Shown: in pieces, positions 1 to 11,625 of the stretch | Layout: each line of letters starts with the position of its first letter | Position numbering within the stretch: position 1 is the first letter of the stretch | Source: Tolypeutes matacus | Lineage: Eukaryota > Chordata > Mammalia > Cingulata > Chlamyphoridae | Reading direction: 5' to 3' | Length of the DNA stretch: 64,000 nucleotides | Assembly: GCA_026826555.1 (NCBI GenBank) | Contig: JAKSZT010053836.1 | Coordinates: 7,741,356 to 7,805,355 of the forward strand | Translations under genes and position numbers: made by a program | The notes under the pieces: model-generated | What the model saw: the letters and a program-made list of their open reading frames with translations, nothing else | The model's database searches: none | What the model was told of the DNA's origin: nothing

Positions 1-279
1 TGCTGCAAAATTGAGCTGGTAAAATCTGCTATATATTGCTGTAGACTTTATAAATGATTAAAGAAACAAGGTTTTGAACAGGCTGAACAGGCTACTTTTT
101 AGTCAAACCACGTGACTCTCATGATGGAAATCCTTCAATGACAAATCCAAATCCCTGACCATAACCTACCAGGTCTCCAGTGGTAAAGCTCCCATCTACT
201 TCACTATCTCATTTCACCAGACTCACAGTCTCTTCTAAAAACTCCATTTCTCTTTCTTTCTGGCTTAAAGATCTTTGCT

Positions 280-617
280 GCTGATAGTCCTTCTGCCTGG
301 AATGCTCTTCTGCCACCTTTTCCCTTGACAATTTCTTTCTATATCTTTCATGTTTCAACTCATATGTCACCTCCTCAGAGAAGCCCCCCATGATCACCCT
401 ATATAAAGTTTCCTTCCCCAGTTCACTCTAATTATCCTACTCATTTCTTTAAAAAATGCATCACTGCCTGAAACTGTTGGGTCTATTTGTTTTTGCGTAT
501 TATCCCTCTCCCTCACTAGAATGTAAGTTCTATTAGAGCTAAAGATATACTTTAAATGTAATACCTTTTCCTATCATATAGTAGATATTATGTAAATAGT
601 TGTTGAATGAATGAAAG
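280..617 (+). repeat. L2 3' end
   Basis: Diverged L2 LINE tail: CACCTCCTCAGAGAAGCCC, then CTAGAATGTAAGTTC, ending in the L2-like TTGTTGAATGAATGAAAGG. The open frame across 209-397 on the other strand is a shadow of it. Confidence 0.75.
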
Positions 618-1694
618 GATAAATAAATTTATCTTTGAGAACAGACTGCTCCTTATTTTTACAAAAATAATCATTTGGGTCTTTTCATAATGTAAGAATA
701 AAAAATAAATAAATAAAGCAAAAATTTATTTTGCAGTGGAGAGTTTTGTGGCAATGTGTCTTCTGTCAGTCATTTTTACGCCATGTCCAAATGAATAGAA
801 GATTGCTTTTTCACTTGAAAAGCATTTCTTCACTTCATGGAAAAATACTTGACTCCAGATTGCACCAACTACAGGGATTTGGGAAGAATCTCTAATAGGC
901 TATGGCTAGTCCATGTAAGAATGAGCCATCTTTTAAGAGTCATCATTGAAGTCAAATTCATGAAACTGGAATTGCATGGATCAGCATAAATCAACCAATA
1001 GCACACCAGGGATTCTGCTTGTATATATATCGATATCTTTTTTGGGAAGCTTGGGTCCGTGGGTACTTTTAATGAAAGCAACACTAATCGCTGGAATTGC
1101 TTCCGAGGAAAAGATGAAAGGAGCCCTATTACTTTGGCAACCTGTGTGCCCCCAGGCAACCCCCCCAACTCTTTTCACTTTCCACTGAACTCTTGTCATT
1201 GAAGAAAAGCTAATTAGATATGAGAGAGGTTAAAGTTCCCCCAAAGAAAGGATTTCAAACAAGTTTTCAAGCTTGGCAATAAGCAGTGGTTTTGATAGCC
1301 ATTGAGGTGGTCTCAATTTCACCTTCAAGCAAGAGTTTGAGGAAACTGGGGTAAGCCTCACTATTTTTACTCAATAAACTGAAAGAAAAGGAATCTAGAC
1401 ATTGTGCTGCCTGTCCTGGGTATATCAATATGAGAACTGCTCTTTTTTGAAGGCTTGTATGGGCTTAATCCTGAGGTCAGAATTAAAAATATATATGTGC
1501 ATAATTGTTGCACATCTCCCTCAGAAGCACTAAGTTTAAATTGAAAGATCCAATGAAAATGTACTTGGAATGCTGACTATAAATTATCATACGTATTATC
1601 ATCACCTATTCAAATATTTGTCTTTTCAGGGGACTGTATGCCTATGGGGGTTGGTAATGAGCTATTGAGCCTTTACCATTAATAGTCTATCTCA
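618..1694. other. Intergenic, nothing recognised
   Basis: AT-rich unique-looking sequence with several short overlapping open frames on both strands near 869-1199 that show no conservation signal I can recognise. Confidence 0.5.
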
Positions 1695-1796
1695 GTGGGG
1701 AGTGGATGTAGCTCAGCGGTTGAGCACCTGCTTTTCATGTACGAGGTCCTGGGTTCAATCCCTGGTACCTCCTAAAAAATAAAAAAATAAAAGTTT
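1695..1796 (+). mobile_element. DAS-type tRNA-derived SINE (monomer)
   Basis: GTGGGGAGTGGATGTAGCTC starts a tRNA-like head; GGTTCAATCC is the B box, followed by CTGGTACCTCC and an A-rich tail. The armadillo SINE type is derived from tRNA-Ala, so this is not a functional tRNA gene. Confidence 0.85.
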
Positions 1797-2122
1797 GTCT
1801 CAAATTGAGCCCAGATTTATGAGGTAAAAAAAAAAAATTGTTGTCTTCTCAAGTTTCACTGGCTGCTCTTTCTGAAGAGGCAGGATGATACTGTAAGAAT
1901 TGACTCTAGGGAAAATTGCAAAATCACTCTTCCCCTTTCCTGCTTGTCAGCCCCTCTCTCACTCAGAGTCTCTCAATTCCTTAGAGCCTTCCTGCTATGC
2001 TCACATTACTGAGAATTTGCAGTATGTTGTCCCAACAAGGCAGCCCCCTTTGCTGGGACCTCAACCTTCCTCCCCTCTGTACTATCCAAATATGCTCTCT
2101 GCTCTTCTAAAGGCAAGGAAAC

Positions 2123-2137
2123 GGGGGGGGGGGGGGG
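2123..2137 (+). repeat. Poly-G run (15 G)
   Basis: Uninterrupted G15 in otherwise ordinary sequence; G-quadruplex prone and sequencing-error prone. Confidence 0.85.
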
Positions 2138-2447
2138 AAATCTCTTTAGTGTGGCTGTCACTGTGGCCCTCAAAACCTTGGAAATTGAACAGCCCTCTGA
2201 GAGTTAAACTGTAAATGAATTCCTAGTGGGTCAAAGAAGAGATTAGCAAGTACCGTGAGGAGACCAAAAGGTTCCCAAGGCAGTAAGAATGAACATTAAC
2301 CAGACTGCATATATTAACGTGTATCTAGATAATGGGGGCAGGGGAGGGTTTGGTCAGCCAACGGGGTAGAAATTACTTGTCAGAGACAAGATTAACAGTG
2401 CCCATCCAAGCACCGATCACAGATGGGACCTTTCTGACTGCCTTCTT

Positions 2448-2888
2448 TTTTTTTTTTTTTTAAAGATTTATTTATTTACTTTATCCATTTCAACCCCGCC
2501 CCCTTCCCCATTTGCTGTTTTGTGTCCATTCGCTGGGCAATTCTCTGTAGCTGTTTCCCTCCATCTCTTCTCATCCTCCTCCTCCAGTCTTCACCAGGAT
2601 TCGATCCTGGAGACCTCCGATGTAGGAGATAGGTGTTCTGCCACCTGCGCCACCTCAGTTCCTGGTTTTTGGAGCTTTTGGAGCATCTTGTCTTGTCTCT
2701 CCCCTGTTACATCATCATCTTGCTGCATGGCTCCTGGGGCCTGGCGGCTCACCGGCACACAGAGCCTGGCAGCCCATGCGCCTTCTATATATTTATTTTT
2801 TATTTTACCAGGAGGTCCCGGGGATCGAACCCCAGTCCCTCCATATGGCAGACACACGCCCAACCATTTGAGCCACATCCGCCCCCCC
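2448..2888 (-). mobile_element. Composite (dimeric) DAS SINE with TSD
   Basis: Reading the minus strand: a tRNA-like head (GGCTCAAATGG, B-box GGTTCGATCC), a middle with GGGCCTGGCGGCTC-type sequence on the + strand, a second tRNA-like unit near 2590-2665, and an A-tail (poly-T at 2448). Exact 12-bp TSD GACTGCCTTCTT at 2436-2447 and 2889-2900. Open frames across 2520-2995 on both strands are shadows of it. Confidence 0.9.
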
Positions 2889-2900
2889 GACTGCCTTCTT

Positions 2901-4130
2901 ATCTTAGTCCTGGGTAGATGCCACCAAATGCTCAAATTGTAAAACTCCTGTCTCCCACCCCTACACCTCCAGCTTATTCTATCCTCTCCAAGCAATGGTC
3001 TGATAACTTGGCTGATGATGTAACTTGCCTACCTGGGAGGAGTGCATTGGTCAGGCACACACAAATATTCAGCATATCTAGTGATTATTTTTTCATATTG
3101 AAAATTAACAAGCAGGTATCTTGGTTTATACGATAGTGAGTGATGAACTACACAGGTCCATCACCTCTGGAACTCCATGAAGTTTCTGAGGCTACAAGGC
3201 CAGTATGAAAGGAATGCCCCAATGGGGCCAGTCCACTATGGTTCACTGTGGGTGGCAGGTAGGGAAATTCCAGAGATAGATATCACTGAGTTTGTAATGA
3301 AAGGAAATGCAAATTGCAAACTTAAGAAGACAGGGCACCTGATGGTTTCCACAGCCCCCAATATCTGAAATAAGGCATTCCTGGAAGCCTAGGGCTGGGT
3401 CCAAAGGGAAAGGTTGTGGACAAGAAGGCTTAAGACAGAGAAGATGGTGAAGTCCCCTCTCAGAAATAAAATCCCAAACCAGGAAGCCTTCTAGGCTTCC
3501 ACTCATCATGACTGAATGGAAGAAGGAAGCCAAGAATGGGAAGATTTAAAGTTCTTAATATCTGTCTGCTTTCCCTTTGGGGTTCACAGAAAAAGCCTTT
3601 AAGAGTAACAGAAGTGGTGAGAGAGTAACTGGGAGGGGTAGAGTCCCAAGAGTTAGGTAACTGGAAGGCTAATGCACCCTGTAGCCTGGTTTGGGGAAGA
3701 AGAACCCCAAAGGAGAAAGATCAAGGAGACAAGAAGAGAAAACAGAATGCTGGTCCCAAAGTCTCCCCATAGGCCAGCTTCCTTAGACTGGGATCCTGGA
3801 AAACCACTCAGGAAATGCCACTTAATTTGTCTCATGAGCAATTTTTCCCTCACTTCCCAAGTCTAACCATGTCTGTAAATTATATAATTATTCCCTCCAC
3901 TCCTCCAGCCAGAAAGCTAGGAGTGTTCTTCAATTCCATCCTTTCCTTTACTCCCTCATGCCCACATATCAGGAAATTCCATACATTTTACCACCAATAC
4001 ATCTCCACATTGTCCGCTATTGACCATCTCTACAACCCCCACCTTAGTCCTATCTTGCACCATCTTTTGCCTGGAAACCACAATGATCTTCTAATTTTTC
4101 TCCCCACTTTTTTCTTCCTCAAACCCATTC
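2901..4130. other. Intergenic, nothing recognised
   Basis: No gene, repeat consensus or RNA structure that I can support. Short frames on both strands look random. Confidence 0.45.
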
Positions 4131-4285
4131 TTTGAATTTAAGGTGAGTTTCTTGTAAAAAGAATGTAGTTGGTTTATGTATTTTTATTCTGGGAAAGGTG
4201 GTCTTGCCAGTTTTTGCTTGCTGAGAGCTTCTGCTGGGGGGGTTGGAACCCTGGAGCATCTCGCCATACCACCTTGGTCCCAACT
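4131..4285 (-). repeat. Small antisense L1/HAL1 fragment
   Basis: AAGGTGAGTTTCTTGTAAAA resembles antisense L1 ORF2, running directly into sequence like a LINE 5'UTR start (CTGGAGCATCTCGCCATACC; compare 43105-43130). An internally deleted scrap. Confidence 0.45.
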
Positions 4286-4291
4286 CATTCT

Positions 4292-4716
4292 AATCCATTC
4301 TTTACCCAACAGCAAATGTGATTTTAAAACAAAAATCTGATCACATGACCCCACTGCTTAAAACCATCAAAAGGCTTCTTCTTTCACTAAGAATAAAATC
4401 TTAACTCCTTACAATGACTTACAAAACATTTTATTATTGAATCCTGACTTTCCCTGCACATTCACTTGGTTCTAGCTGCATTGTTCTTTAGTTTCTCTAC
4501 CTGGAACTCTTCTGCACTGCAGAACTTTTGCATATGGAGTTTCTTCTAGCTGAAATGCTCAACTCACTCTGTGCATGGCCAACTAGCAATTACTTGATTT
4601 CTCTCATTTGTCTTTCCCAATACATAAGCTCCATAAAAGTCTTGTTCCTCACTCTATCCCCAACATCTAACACAGAACAACACAGGTGCTCAATAAATAT
4701 TGTTTGAATGAATAGT
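4292..4716 (+). repeat. L2 3' end
   Basis: TCTGATCACATGACCCCACT, GCTTAAAACC, AATAAAATCTTAACTCCTTA and the tail GGTGCTCAATAAATATTGTT-TGAATGAAT follow the L2 3' consensus. Confidence 0.85.
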
Positions 4717-5312
4717 GCAGTCACAATCAATTAAGGCTTCAAGACTGGAGATTGAGAAAGGAGTTGGGAGAAGCATAGAATTATTTCCTGGGAAGAGCAT
4801 TTTATAAAATGTGCATGAAGGGTAATTTCATTCATAGTAAAGCTGCAGCTGTATTTGCAATCCAAAATGCAATAAAAATGTATTATACTTAAATATGGTT
4901 ATCACGGTATTATTTTTACTAGCAAAAATATTAAATAGCTTTTTGACCACAAATAAAGCAAGCATATTTGTGAATACACTAATAGTTCCAATATGGAACT
5001 TTAAAAACGATCAAAGAAGATACATAAAAGAAATCTCAATATGATCTTTATCCATGATACTAGTCTGTCAAATAAAAGGTCAAGATTTTTTTTGGGGGGT
5101 GGGGCAGTATTAGTAACTTAATAGAATGACAAATTTTATCTTTGGTTAACAATATTGTATATCAATCCTGATGAAACCCAAATAGTGGCCACATGTTTCA
5201 CAAAAATACAAGTGGATATGGAAGTTTACAGAAGAATATGAGTGGTCCAAAGACATTGCAGCTGCCATATTAGAAAGAGAGTCTAGTGGCTCTTTCTAAG
5301 ATGAACTAAAGC
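4717..5312. other. Intergenic, nothing recognised
   Basis: AT-rich sequence with no supported feature. Confidence 0.45.
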
Positions 5313-5502
5313 AATGGTTCTCAGAGTGTGGTCCCCAAACCAGCAGAACAGCATCACCTGGATTCTTGCGAGAAATCTAAATTCTCAGGCACCACTCCGG
5401 ACCTACTGACTCAGAAACTCTGGGGGTGGAGGCCAGCAATCTGGGATTTAACACTCCCTCTAAGTCACTCTGATGCACTTTAAAGTTTGAGAACCACTGA
5501 TT
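5313..5502 (+). mobile_element. MER5A-type hAT-Charlie element
   Basis: Starts CAATGGTTCTCAGAGTGTGG and ends TTTGAGAACCACTG, so the ends are inverted repeats; the interior CAGCATCACCTGG and AACTCTGGGGGTGGAG match MER5A. Non-autonomous DNA transposon, fossil. Confidence 0.88.
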
Positions 5503-5989
5503 AAAGCAACATCCAATAGCCAGTTCTAGGCTTAGTGAGATCTGCCAAAGGAAGGAAGTCCTGTTCCCACTTTTTCAGGCATGGGAGGACCTGTTTCCAT
5601 GAATATCTGGAGCTGGCAAAACGGCTCTATGCACTTTCTCCATCGTCAGCGTGCTTCAAATCGTGCCAGGACTGGTGAGACTCTGTAATCCTTAAATCTT
5701 CCCTTTTGGTTAGGAATCTCCTTTCTTCCCACTGGGTCTTAGGAGGTTGGGAGTCAGCAATAATGCTTGTGCTTTATTCTTTCTTGTGATTCTAAGTCTC
5801 CAGGTAAAAGCCACTGTTTGGGAGGTAGGGAGCTGGTGGTGAAACTGTTTATACCACCTCTTCTGGAACTAGAAGACTTGTTCTGAATCCAGACTAGAAC
5901 ATGCCCTCACACCTATACTTAGACTAGACTGAACAAAACCAGCTCTAGAGTTCCCCAGAGCTGAAACAGAGATTCAACACACTCCCATT
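5503..5989. other. Intergenic, nothing recognised
   Basis: No supported gene or repeat. Confidence 0.45.
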
Positions 5990-6000
5990 ATACTTTTTAA

Positions 6001-6720
6001 AAAAAATTTATTGAAGTATATCCCTCATACATGAACATACATAAACAATAAGTGTATAGCAATAGTTGTGAACTTACAAAACAAACATACATAACATCAT
6101 ACAGGGCTCTCATACCTCACCCTACCACCAACACCTTGCATTGTTGTTAAACATTTTTAATAATGAATAAAGAGCATCCTCAAAATAGTACTACCAACCA
6201 AAGTATTTTCCCCCAACCCACCCTATTATTATTTTATATCATTTATACATGAACATACATAAACAATAAGTGTATAGTAAAAGCTGTGAACTTACAAAGC
6301 AAACATTCATAACCTCATACAGGGATCCCATACATCAACCCTCCACCAACACCTTGCATTGTTGTGAGACATTTGTTACAAATTATGAAAGAATATTGTC
6401 AAAATCTTACTACTAATTATAGTCCTTATCTTACATTTGGTGTATTTTTCCCCCAACCCACCCTATTATAATTTTTAAAATATATTTTTATGACAGAAGT
6501 TGTAAACTTACAAAACAATCATGCACATGTGCAGAATTCCCAAACAACTCCCCTCTATCAACACACCACACTGTGGTAGAACATTTGTTACAGATTATGA
6601 GATATCATCCGATTATTACCAGGTCCACAGCGTACATTTGGCACACATTTTCCATACTCCTCCATTATCAACACAGTACATCTTTGGCATAGATGCAAGA
6701 ATATTACATTATTACTGTTA
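6001..6720 (-). repeat. Triplicated block in L1 3'UTR
   Basis: Three diverged copies of about 217 bases. The anchor AACTTACAAA occurs at 6071, 6289 and 6505 (offsets 218 and 216), and CACCTTGCATTGTTGT and CCCCCAACCCACCCTATTAT recur in the first two copies. A similar single block lies at 39088-39300. Confidence 0.75.
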
Positions 6721-7865
6721 ACCACAGTCCATAGGTCATTCCAGTTGTATTTTTCCCCATGCCTCTCCCCATTCCCACCACCCTGCAATAGTGATGTACA
6801 TCTGCTCTAGCTCACAAAGGACACTCTTGCATCTGTACCATCAACCACAATTCTCATCCACCTCTGGGTTTACTGTGCTATTCAGTTCCTAGATTATTCT
6901 CTAGCTTTCTGTCAATTGGCATTTACATCCCTAGACTACCATTTTCAGTCCCATCCCCATTTATAAACCAGGTTTTACTCACTATAATGTGATACCATCA
7001 ACTCTGTACATTTCCACACCTTTACAGTAAAGCTAATTAAAACTTCTACATACATTAAATATCAGTAGTCCATCTCGGTCCTTCTCTTATCTTAGATAAG
7101 ACTCCACCACCTACCACCAGGTCTTGAAGATACTTTCCTACATTTTTTCTAGAAGCTTTATGGTTCTTGCTTTTACATTTAGGTTTTTTATTCATTTTGA
7201 GTTGATTTTTGTATAAGATGTGAGATAGGGATCCTCTTTCCTTCTTTTGCTATTGGATATCCAGTTTTCTCAGTGACATTTGTTGAATGGACTGTTCTGC
7301 CCAAGCTGGGTGGGTTTGACAGGCTAGTCAAAAATCACTTGACCATAGATGTGAGGATCTGTTTTTTAACCATCAATTTGGTTCCATTGGTGTATGTGCC
7401 TTTCTTTATGCCAGTACCATGCTATTTTTACCACTGTAGCTAGGTAATATGAGAGTCCTCCAACTTTGCTTTTCCTTTTTAAGATGTTTCTGGCTATTCA
7501 AGACCCCTTACCCTTCCAAATAAATTTGATAATCATGTTTTCCATTTATTTAAAAAAATGCTTGTGGAATTTTTATTGGGATTGCATTGAATCTATACAT
7601 CAATTTGAGTAGAATTGACATCTTAATGATATTTAATCTTCCAATCTGTGAGCATGGAATGTTCTTCCAATTATTTAGGTTCTTAAAAATTTCTTTTAAC
7701 AATGAGTTGTAGTTTTCTGAATACAAGTGCTTTACATCGTTGGTTAAGTTTATTCCTGAATATTTGTGTTTTTTTCTGTCATTTTATTTTCACCACTCTT
7801 TTGGCACTTTTAGTTACTTTTATTGATGTAATCTTAATTTCTAGACTTTTCCAGGCCTCTCTCTC

Positions 7866-8811
7866 CTATCTTTTCTTTTCAGGCTGTAGCAAACCCTTTA
7901 GTATTTCTTGTAAAGCAGGTCTCTTGGTTGCAAACTCTCTCAGTTTCTGTTTACCTGTGAATATTCTAAACTCGCCCTCATTTTTGAAAGACAATATTGC
8001 CGGATATAAGATTCTTGGCCGGCAGTTTTCCTCTTGCAGTATCTTAAATATATCATACCACTGTCTTCTTGCTGCCATGGTTTCTGGTGAGAAATCAGCA
8101 CTTAATCTTTTTGGGTATCTCTTACGTGTTATGCTTGCTTTTCTCTTGCTGCTGTCAGAATTTTCTCTTTGTCTTTGGCATTTGACATTCGGATTAGTAT
8201 GTGTCTTGGAGTTGGTCTATTCAGATTTTTTTGGATGGGAGTACGTCGTGCTTCTTGGACATTAATATCTATGTCCTTCAATAGGGTTCGGAAATGTTCT
8301 ACCATTATTTCTTTAAATACTCCTTTTGTCCCTTTTCCCTTCTCTTTTCCTTCTGGAACACCCATGACCTGTATGTTTGCATGTCTCTTGCTGTCATTTA
8401 GTTCCCTGAGGACTTGTTCAAGTTTTTCCAATCTTTTCTTCATCTGTTCTTTTGTATGTTTACTTTCAGAGGCCATTTCTCAAGCTCACCAATCTTTTCT
8501 TCTGCCTCCTCAAATCTGCTATTATATGATTCCAGTGTATTTTTTATTTCATTTATTGCACCTTTCATTCCCTTAAGATCTGCTATTTTTCTATGTATGC
8601 TTTCAAATTCTTTGTGCTCATCCAATGTCTTCTTAATAGCCTTAATTTCTTTAGCCATCTCATTGAATTTATTAAGGAGATTTGTTTGAACATCTATGAT
8701 TAGTTGTCTCACCTCCTTTATGTCACCTGGAGTCTTATCTTGTTCCTTTAACTGGGCCATATCTTCCTGTTTCTTGATATAGATTGTAATTTTTTGTTGG
8801 TGTCTTGGCAT
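7866..8811 (-). pseudogene. L1 ORF1p remnant (frameshifted)
   Basis: Three overlapping minus-strand frames give the domain order of L1 ORF1p, the trimeric RNA-binding chaperone. 8811-8440 is a charged coiled coil starting MPRHQQKITIY. 8476-8129 is the RRM-like domain (ANIQVMGVPEG, then RPTPRHILIRM and AAREKQ). 8078-7866 is the C-terminal domain (PRILYPAILSFKNEGE, then KLREFATKRPAL). Two frame changes join them, so no functional protein is made. Confidence 0.88.
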
Positions 8812-9845
8812 CCGGCTTACTAGAGTATTTATTCTGGGTGCAGTTTTTCTCTTTAGTTTAGGGCTTCCTGCCCCTTCTCCCTTGCTGGTTGTGTAGTAGG
8901 AGCCAAGGATGTAGTTGGTGCTATAAGCTGTAGAGGCTCAACCTGCCCTCACTGCCTCATGGACCAATGAAGCTTCTCCCAACTTTCTCCTTTGCCAGGA
9001 GGAGGGACAGAGCCACAGCTGTGTGGAATAATCCAACTCATGCAGGCCTAGACTGTAGTTGCCCTGAGAGACTGATGAAGCTTCATGCCCCTTTCTCCCC
9101 AGCCTGGGGCAGGGATGGAGCTGCAGGTGTGGGCAGCCATCTATGCAGTGCAGGGCCAATATGACCACATTTGCCCCAGTAGACTCCCGATTATTCAGTA
9201 TGTGCCAGCTAGATGTACCTGAAGTTACCTGGATAGGCTGGTACAGGGCCTACCAGCTTCCTCTCTGCTAGAGGTGGGGCTGAAGTCTAGGCTAGGGCTG
9301 CAAGCCAGTCTGGGTGAAAGAAACCTATCATCATTGTGATTTTCAGTCAGCCCAGCTTCCCCTCATGCTGGGGGTGGAGTCAAAATGGTGGCTACTTGCC
9401 TCATTCTGACCTGGACAGGTTCAAACTCTAGCTCTTCCCAGGGTTATACTTTAACCAGATGAATTTACTAATCAGTAGCTGAAATTGATGGCCAACCATC
9501 TTTTCCTCCCTTGTTTTATGGGAAATGGAGCTTCCAATTCCTGCCACAGAATAGCCCCTGGGGTGGCTTGCGCTGCCAAAGTAGGATGATCACTAGCCTC
9601 CGCAGAGTGGCCTGTAATTTCCCGGAGAGGTTGGTGCAGCTCCCCGCCAGCTTCCTCCCTGCCCGAGGTGGGCCTGGGGCTTAGGCTAGAGCAGCAGTCT
9701 GATCTAGATGGAAAGAAGTCGGTCTCTACCAGCACTGTGATTTTCAGTCAGCCCCGCTTTCTCTTGTGTCAGGTGCAGAGTTAAGATGGCGGCTGGCAGC
9801 CTCTTTCTGACTTGGACAGGTTCAAACTTTAGCTTTTCTTATTTA
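8812..9845 (-). repeat. L1 5'UTR with tandem monomer-like units
   Basis: Two related segments, 9250-9440 and 9645-9840, repeat with an offset of about 400 bases; anchors TGTGATTTTCAGTCAGCCC at 9335 and 9736 and TGGACAGGTTCAAACT at 9412 and 9813 are both 401 apart. A shorter repeat of 108 bases is seen around 8969 and 9077 (GAAGCTTC followed by a CTTTCTCC and a GGGACAGAGC/GGGATGGAGC segment). Confidence 0.7.
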
Positions 9846-10644
9846 TTGTTTTTCCACTAAAGTCATGTCCTGGTAGTATAAAGTACTCACAGCAACTTTA
9901 TTACTCTAACTGAGAGAAATTATGGCTGATTAGCAGAGGCTGGGAGGTACTGGTCATCAATATTTGTGTACCAGTCTTGATGGGCTAATGCTGATTAATT
10001 CAGTAGAATGCTTTTTTTGTAATGTTTTATAATGATTCTAAGGCTGAACACAAGAACACAACTTGAATTGTATCATAGCTCCCAAACATTGACAGAGTTA
10101 GTTTGTTGTTGTCCTCATGTTTTAGCATTGGGTAGTTAGGACTGGTAGAGTCAAGGTTATATAAGAGTCTTCATAAAACTCTACAGTCTGATCTTCACTA
10201 TCATTCTTACTCTATTGGAAGGAAATGGTTATTACCATTCCTAGAAAAGGCCTAGGGTGCAGACATTCTAGGTTTATTGACTAGAACAACTAATTTAGCC
10301 TTTTTTTTGTACTGGGATGTTTTCAGTTGTAAAAGAAACTTTTAATGACCAAGTAATCCAACAATCTTTGCTACCATGGAACTTAGATTATTCAATGGCT
10401 GCAGAACTAATGGATTATTAATGAAACTTTGTGCCAAAAATCCATAAGGTGAGAATTTTAAAGAAATGTATAATAAACTTAGATAAACGAGGCACAGAAA
10501 TAAGTTGGAATAAATATATTACCTGGATTCTAGAAGCCACAAATTGATATATACAATAATGACTCACCTTTCTTCTTAAGAAGCAGATGTGATTATAATG
10601 CTTCTTAACAGCATTTAAGAAACTGATGGAGCTCATTTTCTGAT
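9846..10644. other. Intergenic, nothing recognised
   Basis: AT-rich sequence with no supported feature. Confidence 0.45.
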
Positions 10645-10755
10645 TTTTTTTTTTGTGTGTGTGTGTGTGTGTTTTTAGGGGGTACTAGGGATTGAACCCA
10701 GCATCTCGTACGTAGGAAGCAGGTGCTCATCCACTGAGCTACAACCACTCCCTTC
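10645..10755 (-). mobile_element. DAS-type SINE (monomer) with GT microsatellite tail
   Basis: Minus-strand tRNA-like head GGGAGTGGTTGTAGCTCAG, B box GGTTCAATCC, and a (GT)9 run at 10654-10671 with poly-T where the A-tail would be. Confidence 0.8.
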
Positions 10756-11400
10756 ATTCTCTCAGGTTTTGAATTCTGAGGACTGCACTCTGAAGAAAAT
10801 TGGGTGTATTCAGACATAGAAATTGATTAAAAGAAATTTCTGGGAAGAAAATATGTTGATAAAAATTATGTAGTAAAAGACAGATAAATTTATGGGCAAA
10901 AGACTCTTTATTGTCCTCAGCCTACATAATTAATAATTTAGGGCCAAATTTAGGGGCACTCTACTCAGAAAGAATTACATTATCCAATTTCTGTTATGTT
11001 ATCCTGAAGTGTAAGCAGCAAGTTTATTAAAAATTAACGAGGTAATCAGACAACTTCTATGATTATGCGTGAGCATCTCATTAATGTTTCACTAGATAGC
11101 ATTAAGAAAGACTAAATAGACTGCACTAGATTTATAAGTAATAAATGGCCTTCAAAAGCAAAGCAACTTAATGACCTTCCGGTAAACACAAAGACTTGAA
11201 ACAGAAAGGATGAAGGATTTTATAAACTCATCAGTTATGCTTTTTGGCTGCATCTACAAAGGAAAAAGTGAAATAGAGTATGATCAATTACCTACTTAAT
11301 TTGGTAAATCAACAGCCCAGCTTTAAATATTACTTTGGCATCTGAAATAACGGATTGGACTATCATTAGCAGGTTAAAGTGCTGAATTCTCCCTTCACTA
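10756..11400. other. Intergenic, nothing recognised
   Basis: No supported feature. Confidence 0.45.
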
Positions 11401-11404
11401 AGTA

Positions 11405-11625
11405 CTGTCTGAGCAGAGTGGGGTTTCTCCACAGCAGCAGTATTGACATTTTGGGCTGGATAATTCTTTATTGTGAGGGGTTATCCTTTGAGGATGTTTA
11501 ACAGCATCCCTGGCTAGAAGTCAGTAACATCTCCAGTAAGGACAACCAAAAATGTCTCCAGACTTTGCCAAATGTCCTCTGGGGGAACAAAATAGCCCAC
11601 TCTTGACATTCAGAACCACTAGGTT
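11405..11625 (+). mobile_element. MER20-type hAT-Charlie element
   Basis: GTATTGACATTTTGGGCTGG, TTTAACAGCATCCCTGGC, GACAACCAAAAATGTCTCCA and TCAGAACCACT follow the MER20 consensus. Confidence 0.85.

Larger units (their letters stand above)
5990..9845 (-). mobile_element. Antisense L1 with internal deletion (5'UTR-ORF1-ORF2 end-3'UTR)
   Basis: Read on the minus strand: a GC-richer 5'UTR (9845 to 8812), ORF1 (8811 to about 7866, frameshifted), then directly the 3' end of ORF2 (about 7830 to 7100) and a long 3'UTR (7090 to 5990). About the first 5/6 of ORF2, including endonuclease and reverse transcriptase, is absent. The 5' end is present, so this is not ordinary 5' truncation. It is either an internally deleted copy or a half-L1-like composite. 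No clean TSD was found. Confidence 0.8.

Noticed and set aside
1695..1796. tRNA gene call at SINE heads (also other SINE positions)
   Set aside because: A and B boxes are SINE promoters; the cloverleaf arms are decayed and tails and TSDs show retroposition.
2520..2995. Overlapping open frames on both strands
   Set aside because: Both come from the composite SINE flanked by a 12-bp TSD.
7702..8265. 187-codon plus-strand open frame rich in Leu/Phe
   Set aside because: It is the antisense shadow of L1 ORF1/ORF2 sequence.
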